A stretch of 64,000 nt of DNA from Azolla caroliniana (Eukaryota; Polypodiophyta), in contig JBHGNT010000001.1 of the NCBI GenBank assembly GCA_043228905.1, positions 4,340,001-4,404,000 of the forward strand, in the 5' to 3' direction. Under the pieces are notes generated by a model. That model was given only the letters and a program-made list of their open reading frames with translations. It had not been told where the DNA came from and searched no databases. This document shows, one piece after another, positions 48,312-59,835 of the stretch (the first letter of the stretch is position 1; the number at the start of each line of letters is the position of its first letter). The translations under genes and the position numbers were made by a program.

Positions 48312-51300
48312 ATGGATGTGGTGCTCACTTCTTCTTTTCCTGCGTACTCTGCAACCATCACTCGATCTATCCTTACTAATGGCTGCTCGACCAAGAATGT
48401 GAAGGGACAACATGTCGTGTGCTCAGCGAGGATCTCCCTCATAACTCATGCCTCCAAGAAGAATAACTCAGATAAAATCTCTTTCAGTGACCAATTGCTT
48501 GATTACATTGAAGGTTAGCTATTTTTATAAACAACATATCCCACGTATCCTGAAACCTTCTTTTTTATTTTCTTTCATTTTCTTTTAAATTAACTCTTGC
48601 CTCGCCTGTCCATGGTGATGTATATGTGTTTGTTTGAGAGCTCGGTCGTGCAATGGTAGTATATGCTAGGACGTTCACAAAATGTAAGGTTCAAGAGTAG
48701 ATTAATGACGAGATTTAAAGTTCGAAAATCAGCTTAAGGTGAAGACATTAACAAGATTGTGGATTCGGTCAAGTTTAGGATGTTAACAAAGTTTAGCATT
48801 CGAGCATTAGCTTAAGAGGGTTAGTACATTAACAAGGTTTGAGTTTTAGGGTTCAAGAATTAGCCTTAGGCTAGGACATCAACAAGGTTTAGGGTTCAAG
48901 AATCAGCCTAAAGTTAAGACATTTAAAAGGTTTACGATTAGGCTAAGGTGAGGGCATTAACAAGGTTTTGGGTTCATGAATTAGCCTGGTGTTAAGATAT
49001 TAACAAGGTTTGCAGTTCATGAATTAGCCTGACCTTAATATTGTAACAAGGTTTAGGGCTCACAAATTAGCCTGACGTCAAGATAGTGACAAGGTTTAGG
49101 GTGGTCTAAGGTGGTTTTATTTATGCTGTTGGTTTGAGGACCGGGGTGGGCAATGTCGGGATGATATGCTAGGAATTAGCTTATTAGGACATGAACAATG
49201 CTTAGCCTAAGGTATGAACCATGGTGACACGGTGCATTAACAGACAAAGCTCAGTATAACCAGAAAACCACATGCACGTATGAGGCCAGGCCTCTTATAG
49301 AAACTCTCATGCATTTGTGGGCTGCAACCTATATGGCACGATGGAAACTAGGGCATGCCCTTTCCACCTTTCTCATAGCTGTAACTAACACACAGATGAA
49401 TGGATCTAAACTGGAAAAGAATATTGTAAGGGGAGACATCTTGTATGGAGAAACATGTGCATGTACAGGGCCATGTCTTGTATGGCAGGATGGAAACTAG
49501 GGATCACCTTTTTCTGTTCATGGAGATGACAATGTGAAGTGATTTGTGATGCTTATTCGAGGGCAAAGGAAGAAACTTGGAAGATTGTATCCCTGTGGTT
49601 ACCCTACCATACAAGGTATAACCCCATAAATGCATGTGCTTTTTCCTATAACCTATGGTTCCATACATTCATGTGTTTTTCAAGGCTATACTTAGCCTCC
49701 ATCCTAACATAGCCTTCTACGTTCACACACCATGCCCTCCATCTACTTTTCCATCCTCTAACCCGTTGGTGTTACCTTAGGGTAATTTCTTGACCCTACC
49801 CGCACTAGACATTCAAGGTACGAACAAATCCTAGAGTTCTTGTCCTGATATTTAATTTTTGGGTGATAATCTACTGATTTCCATATTTCCCAGTTATGTC
49901 CAAGACATGGAAATAATATCTCTCCTATAGGTATGCACAAAATTGTCTTCCTGAAAGCCAGTGTATTAAAATACGAATTATCTTCATGAGCTTGATTTGA
50001 CACACACACACACACACTCACTCACTCACTCACTCACTCACTCATCCAGGTTCATATGAACTTGTGTACTTCTTCATTGATATTCTTGTACAGTCTCCAT
50101 GCATTATATTCTATTGTTTGAATTGGAACCACATTCTTTATGTGGGTATTTTTGGAACCTCACAGGAGGACCAAAGCTTCGAAAATGGTATGGAGCTCCA
50201 GATCAGATACGGCAAGATGGCATAGATGGGGAAAAAGATGATAAAGGTCTCTATCTGTATTTCCCAATATGAAAAAAGAAATATATATATATATACACAT
50301 ACACACACATGATGAACTTTTTGTAGTGCTATATTTCTGATCCAAAGATACTGAGGCAGTGCAGAACCACAGATGGAAGATGAGGAGGTTAGGGATGCAG
50401 TACTTGTAGTAGATGCGGATAGCATGACTGGTCAGGTTGAAGTTCTTATAATTAAATTAAAAGCTTAAGCATATATTTAGGAGCTTCATAGACTGAATGT
50501 TAAACGTAAGGACTTGTATGTGGATTATAGCTATTGTTGCTAGCGTTGATTGTCAAGAGGGCGCGCATCCGGGCTCTTGTTAAGGATGGGAAAGAAATTG
50601 TTCAGGCATTTGGCTCATATGTGGAGGTAAACGTTGTAAACAATTTTTTTTCAAAGAACTTTGTGGATCATTTTAAAAACTTTCCACAAAATGTGGTTCA
50701 AAAGCCAGTGATAGGTAATGTAGAAGAGAGCAAAAGCCTAAAGATTGCACTGAAGGGAGTTCGTGCAGTTATATGTCCTACGAAGGTACAATCCTGCATT
50801 GTATATTGCCCTCCTTGTCAATATCAAAGAATTTATAACGTCATGAAGGATTATTATGCACAACTATCAGGTGGAAGGAAATATAATCTATGTTTTTCTT
50901 TTTAGCATTGGAAAGGTACTGTTTTCAGCATGTGCATTGTGGAAAGTGAATTTGTAATAGGTGAAAACTGTTGGGTGATCAGCATGTCAAACTAACTTTA
51001 TATAATGAACTTTATGCAACATCAACACCATTGCTTGATTTACAACCTTTTCCATCAGATAGGAGCCCTGGCAGATAAAGAAATCACAAGAGGACTAGAA
51101 CACATTGTCTTTTTATCTCAGGTTTTTTGCTTTTTCTATTTTGATACATGAAGCTTTTTTATTTTGTGAGTCTACATATTTAAATGCATTTTTTCATGCT
51201 TTAATAAACATACAGTCAGTTGCTTATAGCAATGCTGGAGGTTTGGCTGCATTGCTATATTCAAATGCTATGCGGAAGGCTGAAGAAGATGAGAGAATCT

Positions 51301-52078
51301 TAGCAGAACTTGGTATACCTTGTACGATAATTAGATCTGCACCATTACAAGATGAACAGGGTGGCCAAAAGGGGTTCGTATTTGAAGAGGTAAAACTGTT
51401 TATGGAGACAGACAGAAAGAAAGAAAGAATTGTCTATTAGAGGCAAAAATAAGCCTATGACAATCTTGATTAATAATATGGGTGAATTCATGCTATCCAT
51501 ACTTAAGCAAGAGAGAGAGAGAAAGGGTGTGTGTGTGTGGAGATAATAGTAGGGAGATTTAAACCCAGGTGTATGGGTTATTGAAAGTATGGCTTACCAC
51601 AGGGCAACCATGATACAGAGATGATGTATTAATGTCCTTGGAGGCCCAAAATGACCCATGTGATCAAAAATATTTTGTTGAGTTTAGGGCACCAAGTTCT
51701 GATATATATCAACAGCCCTAGCGATATTTGATCAAATCTTCTACAAGTTTATAGGACTGATTCTAGAGACCTTTTGTATGTTTTTTAGGAATGATATAGC
51801 TCTCTTGTTTTGATAAATCAGGGTAGTGCCAAGAGAGGAGTTCTAAGTAGAGAAGATGCTGCAATGATATGTGTGAAGGCACTTGAATATCCTCCTAAGA
51901 AAAGTGTGGTATTCGAGGTAGCTAAGTTAGTCTGTTTTAAGATATCTCTACATATACATATACATAACACATACACATACGCAGACACTAAAAGAGAGAT
52001 TCGCAGGTTGCAAATGGTGGCGAGCCTGTGGAGGATTGGAGGGTTCTATTTGAATCACTAAATTGCATCTCTAGCTGA
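48312..52078 (+). CDS. Plastid-targeted NAD(P)-binding Rossmann-fold protein (At4g31530-like)
   Basis: The nine exons are 48312-48513, 50166-50246, 50365-50435, 50531-50626, 50705-50785, 51059-51121, 51216-51389, 51822-51917 and 52007-52078, all in phase and encoding 311 residues. Exon 1 is Ser/Thr-rich and low in acidic residues, like a chloroplast transit peptide. Then come GPKLRKWYGAPDQIRQDG, a first beta-alpha unit (AVLVVDADSMTGQ) and IRALVKD, AFGSYVE, ALKGVRAVICP, EHIVFLSQ, IPCTIIRSAPL, EDAAMICVKAL and a short tail. This order fits atypical short-chain dehydrogenase (NmrA/DUF2867-like) plastid proteins. The nucleotide-binding glycine motif is degenerate, so catalysis is uncertain. The exon 3 start could also be 50356. 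Intron 1 (about 1.65 kb) holds a minisatellite. Function is unknown to me. Confidence 0.85.
48700..49105 (+). repeat. About 43-bp minisatellite in intron 1
   Basis: Degenerate tandem units are marked by 'aacaaggtttaggg' near 48831, 48880, 49001, 49044 and 49087, among others. The spacing is mostly 43-49 bp, with about eight or nine units. Confidence 0.8.
51495..51645 (-). repeat. Possible tRNA-derived SINE in intron 7
   Basis: On the minus strand there is an A-box-like 'ggttgccctgtggtaagcc' and, some 30 bases on, a B-box-like 'gggtttaaatctcc'. A CT-rich tail follows ('ctctctctctc'). It is not the same family as the 18-kb array. Boxes are imperfect. Confidence 0.45.
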
Positions 52079-52947
52079 GATCAAAAAGCCCTTTGAGGGT
52101 ACATGATTTTGTTGGGATCATGCTTCTTGTTTTAGAGATATACAAACCCTGAATTGCGCCAACCACATCTTACATGTCATCTCAAAGGTGTATGCTAGGC
52201 TAATCGTTTTGATTGTTCAAAATCTCACAAAAATTGTAATGTTACATGCAACGTATCATATTGATTGTAAATTTGTAATTCCCAGAAGTGGTCTTTTAAT
52301 ATAGATATTCCATGTAACAACACATTTATTCCCTTGGACCATTGCATATTGAAGCTAAGAAATAATGAGGTGAACATAATATTTTTTCTTTAATTTCCTA
52401 ATGCCATGCATGAGATTCTGTGGGGGAGTAGTACCAATATACAATCATGGGAGGTTGTGGCATGCTGGACTTTATTTTGTCTAGATAACATTATCATTAG
52501 GATTGCAAAAGGGAAGAGAGTCAATTAAAGTATGGTGCAGTTATATAAGCATATTTTGTGTAGATCTAGCTATTAAGGTTGATCACACCAAGATGGCGTG
52601 AAAATGTGTTGAATGACCATTAAATTAGACTTGAATATTCATTTTATACGCTATTTTTTAGAGCTTATAAAACTGTATGCCCCTTTTAAAAAAAAATGTA
52701 AAGCTGTTCATGATAGATTGGAAGAAATGTTCAGAATACACTTCAATTGATGCTATGGGTGCAATTAAGTATCATTAGATCAATGCATGTTATTTGAGCA
52801 AATGCTTGAAATCCATGATGTGAGATAACTAATGTTTGCCATGCCAATAGAGAGCTACGCCATTGCCCTACATGTAAACAACCAATAATAGCAAGATGAG
52901 TACTAATTAGCAATTATTAGCATTATTGTTGGTCAATGCACAATTTG
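52079..52947. other. Intergenic stretch between convergent genes
   Basis: AT-rich; should contain the 3' ends of the Rossmann-fold gene and of the peptide gene. No further feature recognised. Confidence 0.5.
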
Positions 52948-53311
52948 CTAAAAGTCTACGATTATAAAATCACTCACAGTATCTCGGCCAAAGAGGTTTG
53001 GACGATGATCAAAGGAGTTGCCGGGAGCAAATTCTGAAGGGCCTTCGTGATCTACACATTGACGGACATAATATGAGATGAACATCATAGTAGAAGTAGT
53101 TAGGATGGAATCAATGCATAAGGCTCAAAATGACCATGGGCTACTTATTATTCTTGTGAAAGTTTGCGATGGTAAGTAAGGAAGATAGTTGTGGAGGATA
53201 TGTACCATTGAGAAGCCTTCTCGTTGGCAAGGCCTCAGTACATGTGTTGGTTGCAAAGAGGATAAGGATTATCGAGAGAATTAACATCATGCATGCTTTG
53301 GTGCACACCAT
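52948..53311 (-). CDS. Small predicted secreted peptide precursor
   Basis: Two exons on the minus strand, 53311-53206 and 53051-52948, are separated by a 154-bp GT-AG intron (donor gtacat, acceptor tgtgtag). They give 69 residues. Residues 1-27 form a clear signal peptide (MVCTKACMMLILSIILILF, then ATNTCTEA). After it comes LPTRRLLN, with a dibasic site, and a hydrophilic C-terminal part reading HEGPSEFAPGNSFDHRPN and LFGRDTVSDF. This layout (signal, short spacer, Pro/Gly/His-rich tail) is that of plant peptide hormone precursors such as CLE or CEP, but the tail matches none I know. If unspliced, the frame stops after 56 residues. The intron is inferred from phase and signals only. Confidence 0.5.
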
Positions 53312-53861
53312 CTTGGAAAGATGTTAATGGAAAAGTGTGAAATATTGAATGATGTATAATTTGTGGAGGTTTTGATAAGGTCTGTGTATGTGCGACTAGA
53401 TGATTGTGTGGATGTGTAAATGGTTATACTAGATGACGATGAAGAGAGCACGATTATATGTATAATGTTTAATGCTCAACGTGCAAATGCATGCTTCCCC
53501 TATTATTCTTCATAAAGCTACCTTCTCTTTATTAAAAGCGCCCAAAATAAGTTGTGTTCCTCCACTTTCTTCTTGTGGGAAGATTTTAAGCTCGATATAT
53601 AAAATGGAAATCCCATAGAATTATCAATTCAAATGGGAAAGTTAGCAAACATGTCCGCAAATTCCCCTCTTATTTTTTAAAAGCTCGGAATACCCCCCTC
53701 TTAAATCTATCTCCACACATGCTATTTGAAAATGTTTCACTTTTGGTCCCACAGGTCATATTTTGATAAAATCTTTGTATCTAACACCATCAATTTCTAG
53801 AAATAAATGTTGCAACGAGATGGATAAGAAGGCTTAACTAGATGGATAAGATGGACATTTC

Positions 53862-53900
<39 letters not shown>

Positions 53901-54458
53901 CAAGGACTATTAATCTTTTTGTGGAGAGGTTGTCCCATCCTTCTCCCATGAGGTGGTCTTGAAAATCAAAGTATTTTGAAAATGAGAGGATATTCTAGTA
54001 CTTTTTGGAAACAAGGATATCTGCTAAATTTCCCTTACCTAATTATTTTGCTAGAAAATACAAAAGTGAACCCCCCTTGCTTTTACTAGGCTAGCTATTA
54101 GGTCATTTACTGAGTGGGGCGTGAGAGTACAAAAAGCTAGTCTAAATTGTCGGTGTTTTGGAAAGATTTGTCTTTTCGAAATAACAAAATAACTTGTCGT
54201 GCATGACAATGCATAAGGATTAGATGGGAATTCTAGAATCCCTAGTCAAATGTCGGTTTTAAAAATTTTAACTTTTAAAGAGCTCCACTTTTTAGCATAT
54301 TGACTTATATATTTAGATTTAGTCTTGAAATTCTTCCAAAATGCTTGAAGAAACTAGCATAAGTTGCAATTCACGAGATATACTTCATATGGAAACTTGA
54401 GTCAATGTCTAGAAGGCCTTTAATGAACTAACAAGAACACATATGTTAATTAGTATTT
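53312..54458. other. Gene-free stretch
   Basis: Likely carries the promoter of the minus-strand peptide gene at its left edge. A (CT)n microsatellite lies at 53861-53896. No other gene recognised. Confidence 0.5.
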
Positions 54459-55000
54459 ATGCTCTTAATTGCATTTGTATATTCTGTGGGACTGCCTAGC
54501 GTCCCATCAAATATGGTGGGGGGTTGGCCGCTTATTGCAATTATGCCAGGTGCAATGCTCAATCATGTGGGGAATATATGTTGGCTATCATGGCAGATCC
54601 CATTTGGCAGATACGAGCATCAGGAGGAGGGGATGACTTTGGTGATAAAAGCACAAGACGTTTTTATCTCCACTATCGGCAATGCACACTCAACTCCTCT
54701 TAATGACAAAGCTCAAGTTGTGTTGGAATTGGTCAGCCCAATAACCCTTTGGATTCTATGGAAACAACGATGTAGACGGGTCTTCTCCAACCAAACCGCG
54801 CATCCAACAATGTTACTGCAAGAGATATGGAGTGAAATTGTAGCCACTCTAAAGAGCCAATATGATGGCCTCAAGGGCGGCTCCGATGTACTTGAAAGAC
54901 AACGAATAACCTTCATCCAACAATGGTCATCCTCTCCCTTTCTTGAGTCAGTAGGTCTATTACTTACATCTCCAATGATATAAATGCCGACTTTCTTGAA
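54459..55000 (+). mobile_element. LINE-type C-terminal fragment
   Basis: An open segment of about 170 codons includes LWILWKQRCRRVFSNQ followed by an EIWSEIVATLKSQYDGL-type helix. This is the pattern at the end of plant LINE polyproteins, after the zinc-binding region of the reverse transcriptase. The upstream reverse transcriptase is not seen. It opens without a convincing start and is taken as a remnant. Confidence 0.6.
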
Positions 55001-56140
55001 CTTGTTCAATGAAGGTTGTTGAAGTTTCTTAAACATTAGGAGACCCATTATGGTCACTATTGGGGGCACTTAAGAAGACATGGCAAAGTAAAATTGTCTG
55101 CAAGATGTGTAGTATGGCTCTTATATTATAGGAACTACGTATTGAATCTTGATAAACCCATCCGATGGACATGACATATTAAGACAACAATGTAAATATA
55201 ACATACAAATACAAGACACATGGATCTCAATCTAGGAATCTAGATATATTGAGTATAAAGCATTATGAAGGGAGTTGCGACTTGTTTTCAAATGTATTCA
55301 TGAATCAAACTTTCAAATTTCATGCGATATATGAAGGAAATCAAATGTGCTATAAAACTTGACATCTATAACAAAAACTGACATGCTAGTGTTCCTCATC
55401 ACGATAAGATATGACCCTTACAATAACTTATCAAATGAGGCTTATTTAAATTGGAACACACTAGTAATGAATAGTTTTCATGAAAATGTTCAATTATTAG
55501 GGGGGATCATCAACATGATTCTCATACCATCTCCTTGTTTTTAGTAGGAATGTAATTCTGATACCTCACAAACTTGGCAATGAAAAGGATAACTTTGAAG
55601 TCAGCATAAAAGCTCAGAGCTCAGTCCACGTCGTTAAAATAAGGTGGAGACAACACCCGATTATAATACAAATCAAGGAAGAAAAGAATTATACTGCAAC
55701 TAAGGATACATTAGCCAAGATACTTAAAAAATAAGATGGATATCACGAGGAGTGTTTTCCATAATATGGTCGGAGAGAACCAACCAACGAAATAATTATC
55801 CTTGATCTTCTCTACAATGTTGAACATTATAAGATTGTACAAGCACCATGGAGTGTCCACATCCTCAATAACCTAGTACCATGGTGTGGGAGATCGTCGG
55901 TTTCCCTCTACCACACCTAGCTATCCTATTGAACACCTGGCATATTCCCACAATCAAAATGTTAGGACCTAGTACTTTGTACAACCAACCACCAAGGTAC
56001 CTCTATTTATGCGAGGAGTAATTAGTAACCTAGCACACACTAAAGGTCATAATGCTAGGTCCTTACAAGGGAAGCATAATGGGACAATGGGCTAGCAAGT
56101 TCTCTTGTTGCCAACAAAACAAACATTGGGAGGCGAGCCC
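55001..56140. other. Gene-free stretch 3' of the pectin methylesterase
   Basis: Around 55561-55730 a frame reads KLGNEKDNFEVSIKAQ and continues for about 55 codons; no family match was recognised. The right edge should hold the 3' untranslated region of the pectin methylesterase gene. Confidence 0.45.
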
Positions 56141-59100
56141 CTACGATGAGAGCGACGCTTGAAAGTTGACATGGGTGGCAGGTAGCCACGATGATCCGGC
56201 GATGAAGTTTTGGACGGTGAAGTCATCCGCTTCCTCCATGGACATTGTGGGATGGACACCCTCCCATGTGACACGACCCGATGTTCCGGCACCAGCACCA
56301 TTGTTTCCATACTCGCCATAGTAAACCGTGTCGGTGTACGGATTACTGGGATCCCATGGCAACCAGCCAGGCGTGTCAATCACATCCGAAACACTACATT
56401 GCATCCACACCGTGCGTGAGTAGGCACGCCAAGGCCGGCCGAAATAGCTTTTCACCGTAAAAGGTGAGCTCAATAGTTCTTCGTCGGCCTCAAGGGTACA
56501 CAAATGGAAGCTAAAACCGCTCGGATCGGACGCCACGCTTCTCCCTTGAGCGGTGAATGTGTTCTTTTGCTTCGGCATCGGGCGACGCCCCAAGATTTTG
56601 CATCTCTGGAAGACCGCGATTGCATTGCCGAAGATGAAGTCTACGGTACCCGAGATGATGCAAGATGTGTAGAATTGTCGGTTCGCCAGCGCGTAAAGTG
56701 TGTCTTGGTAACCTTCGAAGCTACAAGAATCGAAGACCGAGTGGTCGGAGCTCACTCTGAGTGCCACTGCTTGGTGCCCGCTCGGCCCTGCCGTGTTACG
56801 GAAGGTTATCTTTCTCGCGATGAAATTCGCACCGGATATAGCTACAACAAATGTCAAAAACCATTGATTAGGTTGATGAGGTTAGTACATACTTGAAATT
56901 TAATTAATGGAAAAATAGTGAGGTGAAAAAACCACATAAAAAGTCACACCCACATGTTAGACACCGTCTTCACTAGGATCAGGACTCCCTGTAGATCTAA
57001 GTTTAGGACCAATCATGGATATGTATGTTTTGTGTCGAGGTGGAGTGCATGTACTTCTATTGACAAAAAGGACTCCCCGTAGATCTAAGTTTAGGACCAA
57101 TCATGGATATGTATGTTTTGTGTAGAGGTGGAGTGCATGTACTTCTATTGACAAAAAGAAGAAGTTAGATTTCCTCATTACTATTACATAGGTCACTTGA
57201 GTTGAAATGCAAGGGAAAAGCTATATTTGTATCTTCGTAAAGTAGTTGTGTTTCATCAAATGTGTGTTTAGAATTCCAAAGATTGCTAGTACACCTCATA
57301 AAAGGGCATGTTCTTTTGTCTTATACGATATAATTCCTAAACCTTCTAATGACTCATTCCAATCCAAAGGGGAAACGAAATTTGTTTGTTCACGGAAACA
57401 CCTTGTAGATTGATGTCATGTGTGATCACCTTGTCGTAGATTTGGTCTCAAGAAGTGTACAGTTGCAAAATGAAAACCTAGGAGTGGGTTGGTTGAGTGA
57501 ACTTTATGTTGTTGCTTCATTTACCTATTTCTAAACTAGAGGCGAGATGCTTGAGAGAAAATAATGTACAAGGTGGGTGCATGCTGTTGGAACATATAAA
57601 GGTTGGAAGCTGGCCACTAGATAATCATGTAAGAAATGTGATATTGTAAATTATAAATAAATGTAAACCAATGTAGGAAACATGACATGAAGAGAAAGCC
57701 ATGGAATGTTGGGGGGGTGAAATTTAAGGATTTTGCTTTATAGGTCATCTTTTTTAGTTTGACCCCCTTGATATGGACAATTAGTTGTTTTGGACTTTTG
57801 ATTGAGAGGGTGGCCGCAAATAAATGTATGTATAGCCAAGTAATGTATGCACCATTCTAAAGCAAGGAAGGCCCTAAAGGACATTCGATTGATTAAGCAG
57901 ATTCACATCATGAACCTCATTAATCTCAAAGCAGTTTCACACACACACACACACGAGAAATACATCAAGAAATGGAAGTCCCAAAGTCAGACCATGGTTC
58001 AAAGGTTGAGTATGTACCCACGGTGGCGGAATCGTAGGTGGTGTAGCCGTTGCCATTGGATCGGCTACCAGTGATGATGGTCTCCCCGATGCCATCACCA
58101 ACGAGGGTCAAGCCGATCATGGATTTGGGGACGATGAGGGATTCGTAGTACACACCTTTCTTGATGTAGATGGTGAAGCGCCCCCCCACATTACTACTAC
58201 TAAAACTACTACTACTACTACTACTACTACCGTGGTCATAGGTAGAGGCCACATTGTCCAGGGCGTCTTGGATGGTCCCATAGTCACCAGTCCCATCTTT
58301 TGCCACAACTAAATTCACACCGTTTTTGCTTCTCTTTTGGCCATCATCATCGGACGGCCACGATTGAAGCCATCTCCTGTCCGGCCCCGTCAGCCAATCC
58401 GGGAAGCGGACACCCTCCCCCTTCCCGTCCAACAGACGGCTTCCGCCGCCACCCTTGCGATGATGATGATGATGATGATGCAACGGACGGCCCCGATGAG
58501 CCCTGCCCACTAGCTCCGTTATATGAGAGCCATACAATCGACGGCCCACGCCTGCCCCCGCCGGCCCGGCGTTAGAGATGGCGTCCACCAGCCCCAGCGC
58601 GATGACCACCGCCTTGGACACTTGGTTTAGCTCGGAATCCTCTCGGAGATTCTCCGCCGCTAGCTCCGGCGCATTTCCGCCACTTGATTCTGAGGCCTCC
58701 AAGCTGCTGCTGCTGCTGTTTCCACCGCCGCTAACCCCCAACAGCCCTGTGAGCCCCTCTTTACACGCTAATTGGAACCCCATTGTACCGCTCAGCTGCG
58801 ATTTCACTTCTATCAGCGATGATCTTAGCGACGTTAAGCTCAGCTTCTCGAGATTATACACGGAGGTGTTGAGTTGATCGGAGGATAGATCCATTAGCTC
58901 TATGCAGTTGTGGAATGCTTGCAAATTATTGGACCTAATTAGTGGCGCTGATGATGATGATGATGAAGGGGAGGATGCAGTCGATTGATGAGCTGGGTTG
59001 CTACTAGCCACAGAGGCCAAAGTAGGGGCTAATTGTTGAACCAATGCGAGGGCCAGGCGGATGGTGGTGGCTGCCAAATGGAGGGGGTCCGCCGACAGGG

Positions 59101-59725
59101 TGGAGCCGGCGGCGGCGGAGGAGGAGATCAACCAATCGTAGCAGAGATCTGGGTAGGTGGTGGCGTTGCATGCAGAGCGGATGGCGGAAGAGGCGTCGCC
59201 AGTGGGGTCGTGGGAATGCGAGGTGGCGCCGGCCGAGGAGGAGGAGGAGGAGGTGGTGGCTGCGCGGATGGCGAAGGTGGCGGCCAAGGCGAGGGTGGCC
59301 ATGACGGCCAAAGCGGAGCACAAGACAGTGAAGAGGCAGCGGGTCCGCGAGTATCTGTGCCACGACAGGGCGGCCATCAGGTCTTCGTCGGCATCATCAT
59401 CATCATCATCGTGGTGGACGTGGAGGTAGTGGCCAGGAGGTGGTGATGAAGATGCGTCAGGGTGCCCGCCATTATTTTGCTTCTCCGCTGACGGAATATC
59501 ACTCGTGCCGCCGCCGCCGCCGCCTCCGACTGTCACGTGATACGCCCGCTTCATCACCCCATCACGTGACACGCGGGCTTCATCACCCGCTGGCTCGCCC
59601 CACGAATTGTGCCCATTCACACCCCCGCCACTGAAAATAGCACGTAAAGACGAGAAACTCGGGAACCATCGGGAAGTGGATGTGTGAGGGGCTGGTGTTG
59701 GTGTTGGTGTTGCTTGCATCTCCAT
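56141..59725 (-). CDS. Type I pectin methylesterase with PMEI pro-domain
   Basis: Two exons on the minus strand, 59725-58018 and 56841-56141, join at the usual site after TTYDSATV, giving 802 residues. Pectin methylesterases remove methyl groups from cell-wall homogalacturonan. The order is a long cytosolic N-terminus (1-129, with poly-Gly and an Asp run at 106-111), a membrane anchor (130-153), a PMEI-like pro-domain (about 178-385), a basic linker with RRLYG (395) and RRWLQ (450), and the catalytic domain (about 467-790). The catalytic set is complete: HQAVALR, YQDTLY, DFIFGNA and GRPWRAYSRTV. The linker has eight consecutive His (415-422). Family members usually have 520-600 residues; the excess is low-complexity sequence in the N-terminus, pro-domain and linker. 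Intron 1 (1,176 bp) contains an 88-bp tandem duplication at 56981-57156. Confidence 0.95.
56981..57156 (-). repeat. 88-bp tandem duplication in the PME intron
   Basis: Units 56981-57068 and 57069-57156 are nearly identical ('aggactcccgtagatctaag' type opening, with one base varying). They are recent, with two or three differences. Confidence 0.9.
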
Positions 59726-59794
59726 CTACTAGAAATGGAGAAGGTTTGCTCTTATGGAGGATACACACACAAAAAAAAAAAAATCAATGCTCTA

Positions 59795-59799
59795 TATGT

Positions 59800-59835
<36 letters not shown>
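59795..59835 (-). promoter_or_regulatory. CT tract and TATA run upstream of the PME start
   Basis: On the minus strand a (CT)n run is followed by tatatatatata, about 75-85 bp before the start codon. That is a plausible core promoter, although both parts are also microsatellite. Confidence 0.4.

Noticed and set aside
48831-49105. Interstitial telomere repeat
   Set aside because: The 'tttaggg' words are separated by about 36 bp of other sequence in a 43-bp unit and are not a telomeric array.
59033-59634. Plus-strand frames antisense to the PME N-terminus
   Set aside because: They are Gly/Arg-rich by-products of the GC-rich PME exon on the minus strand, without motifs.
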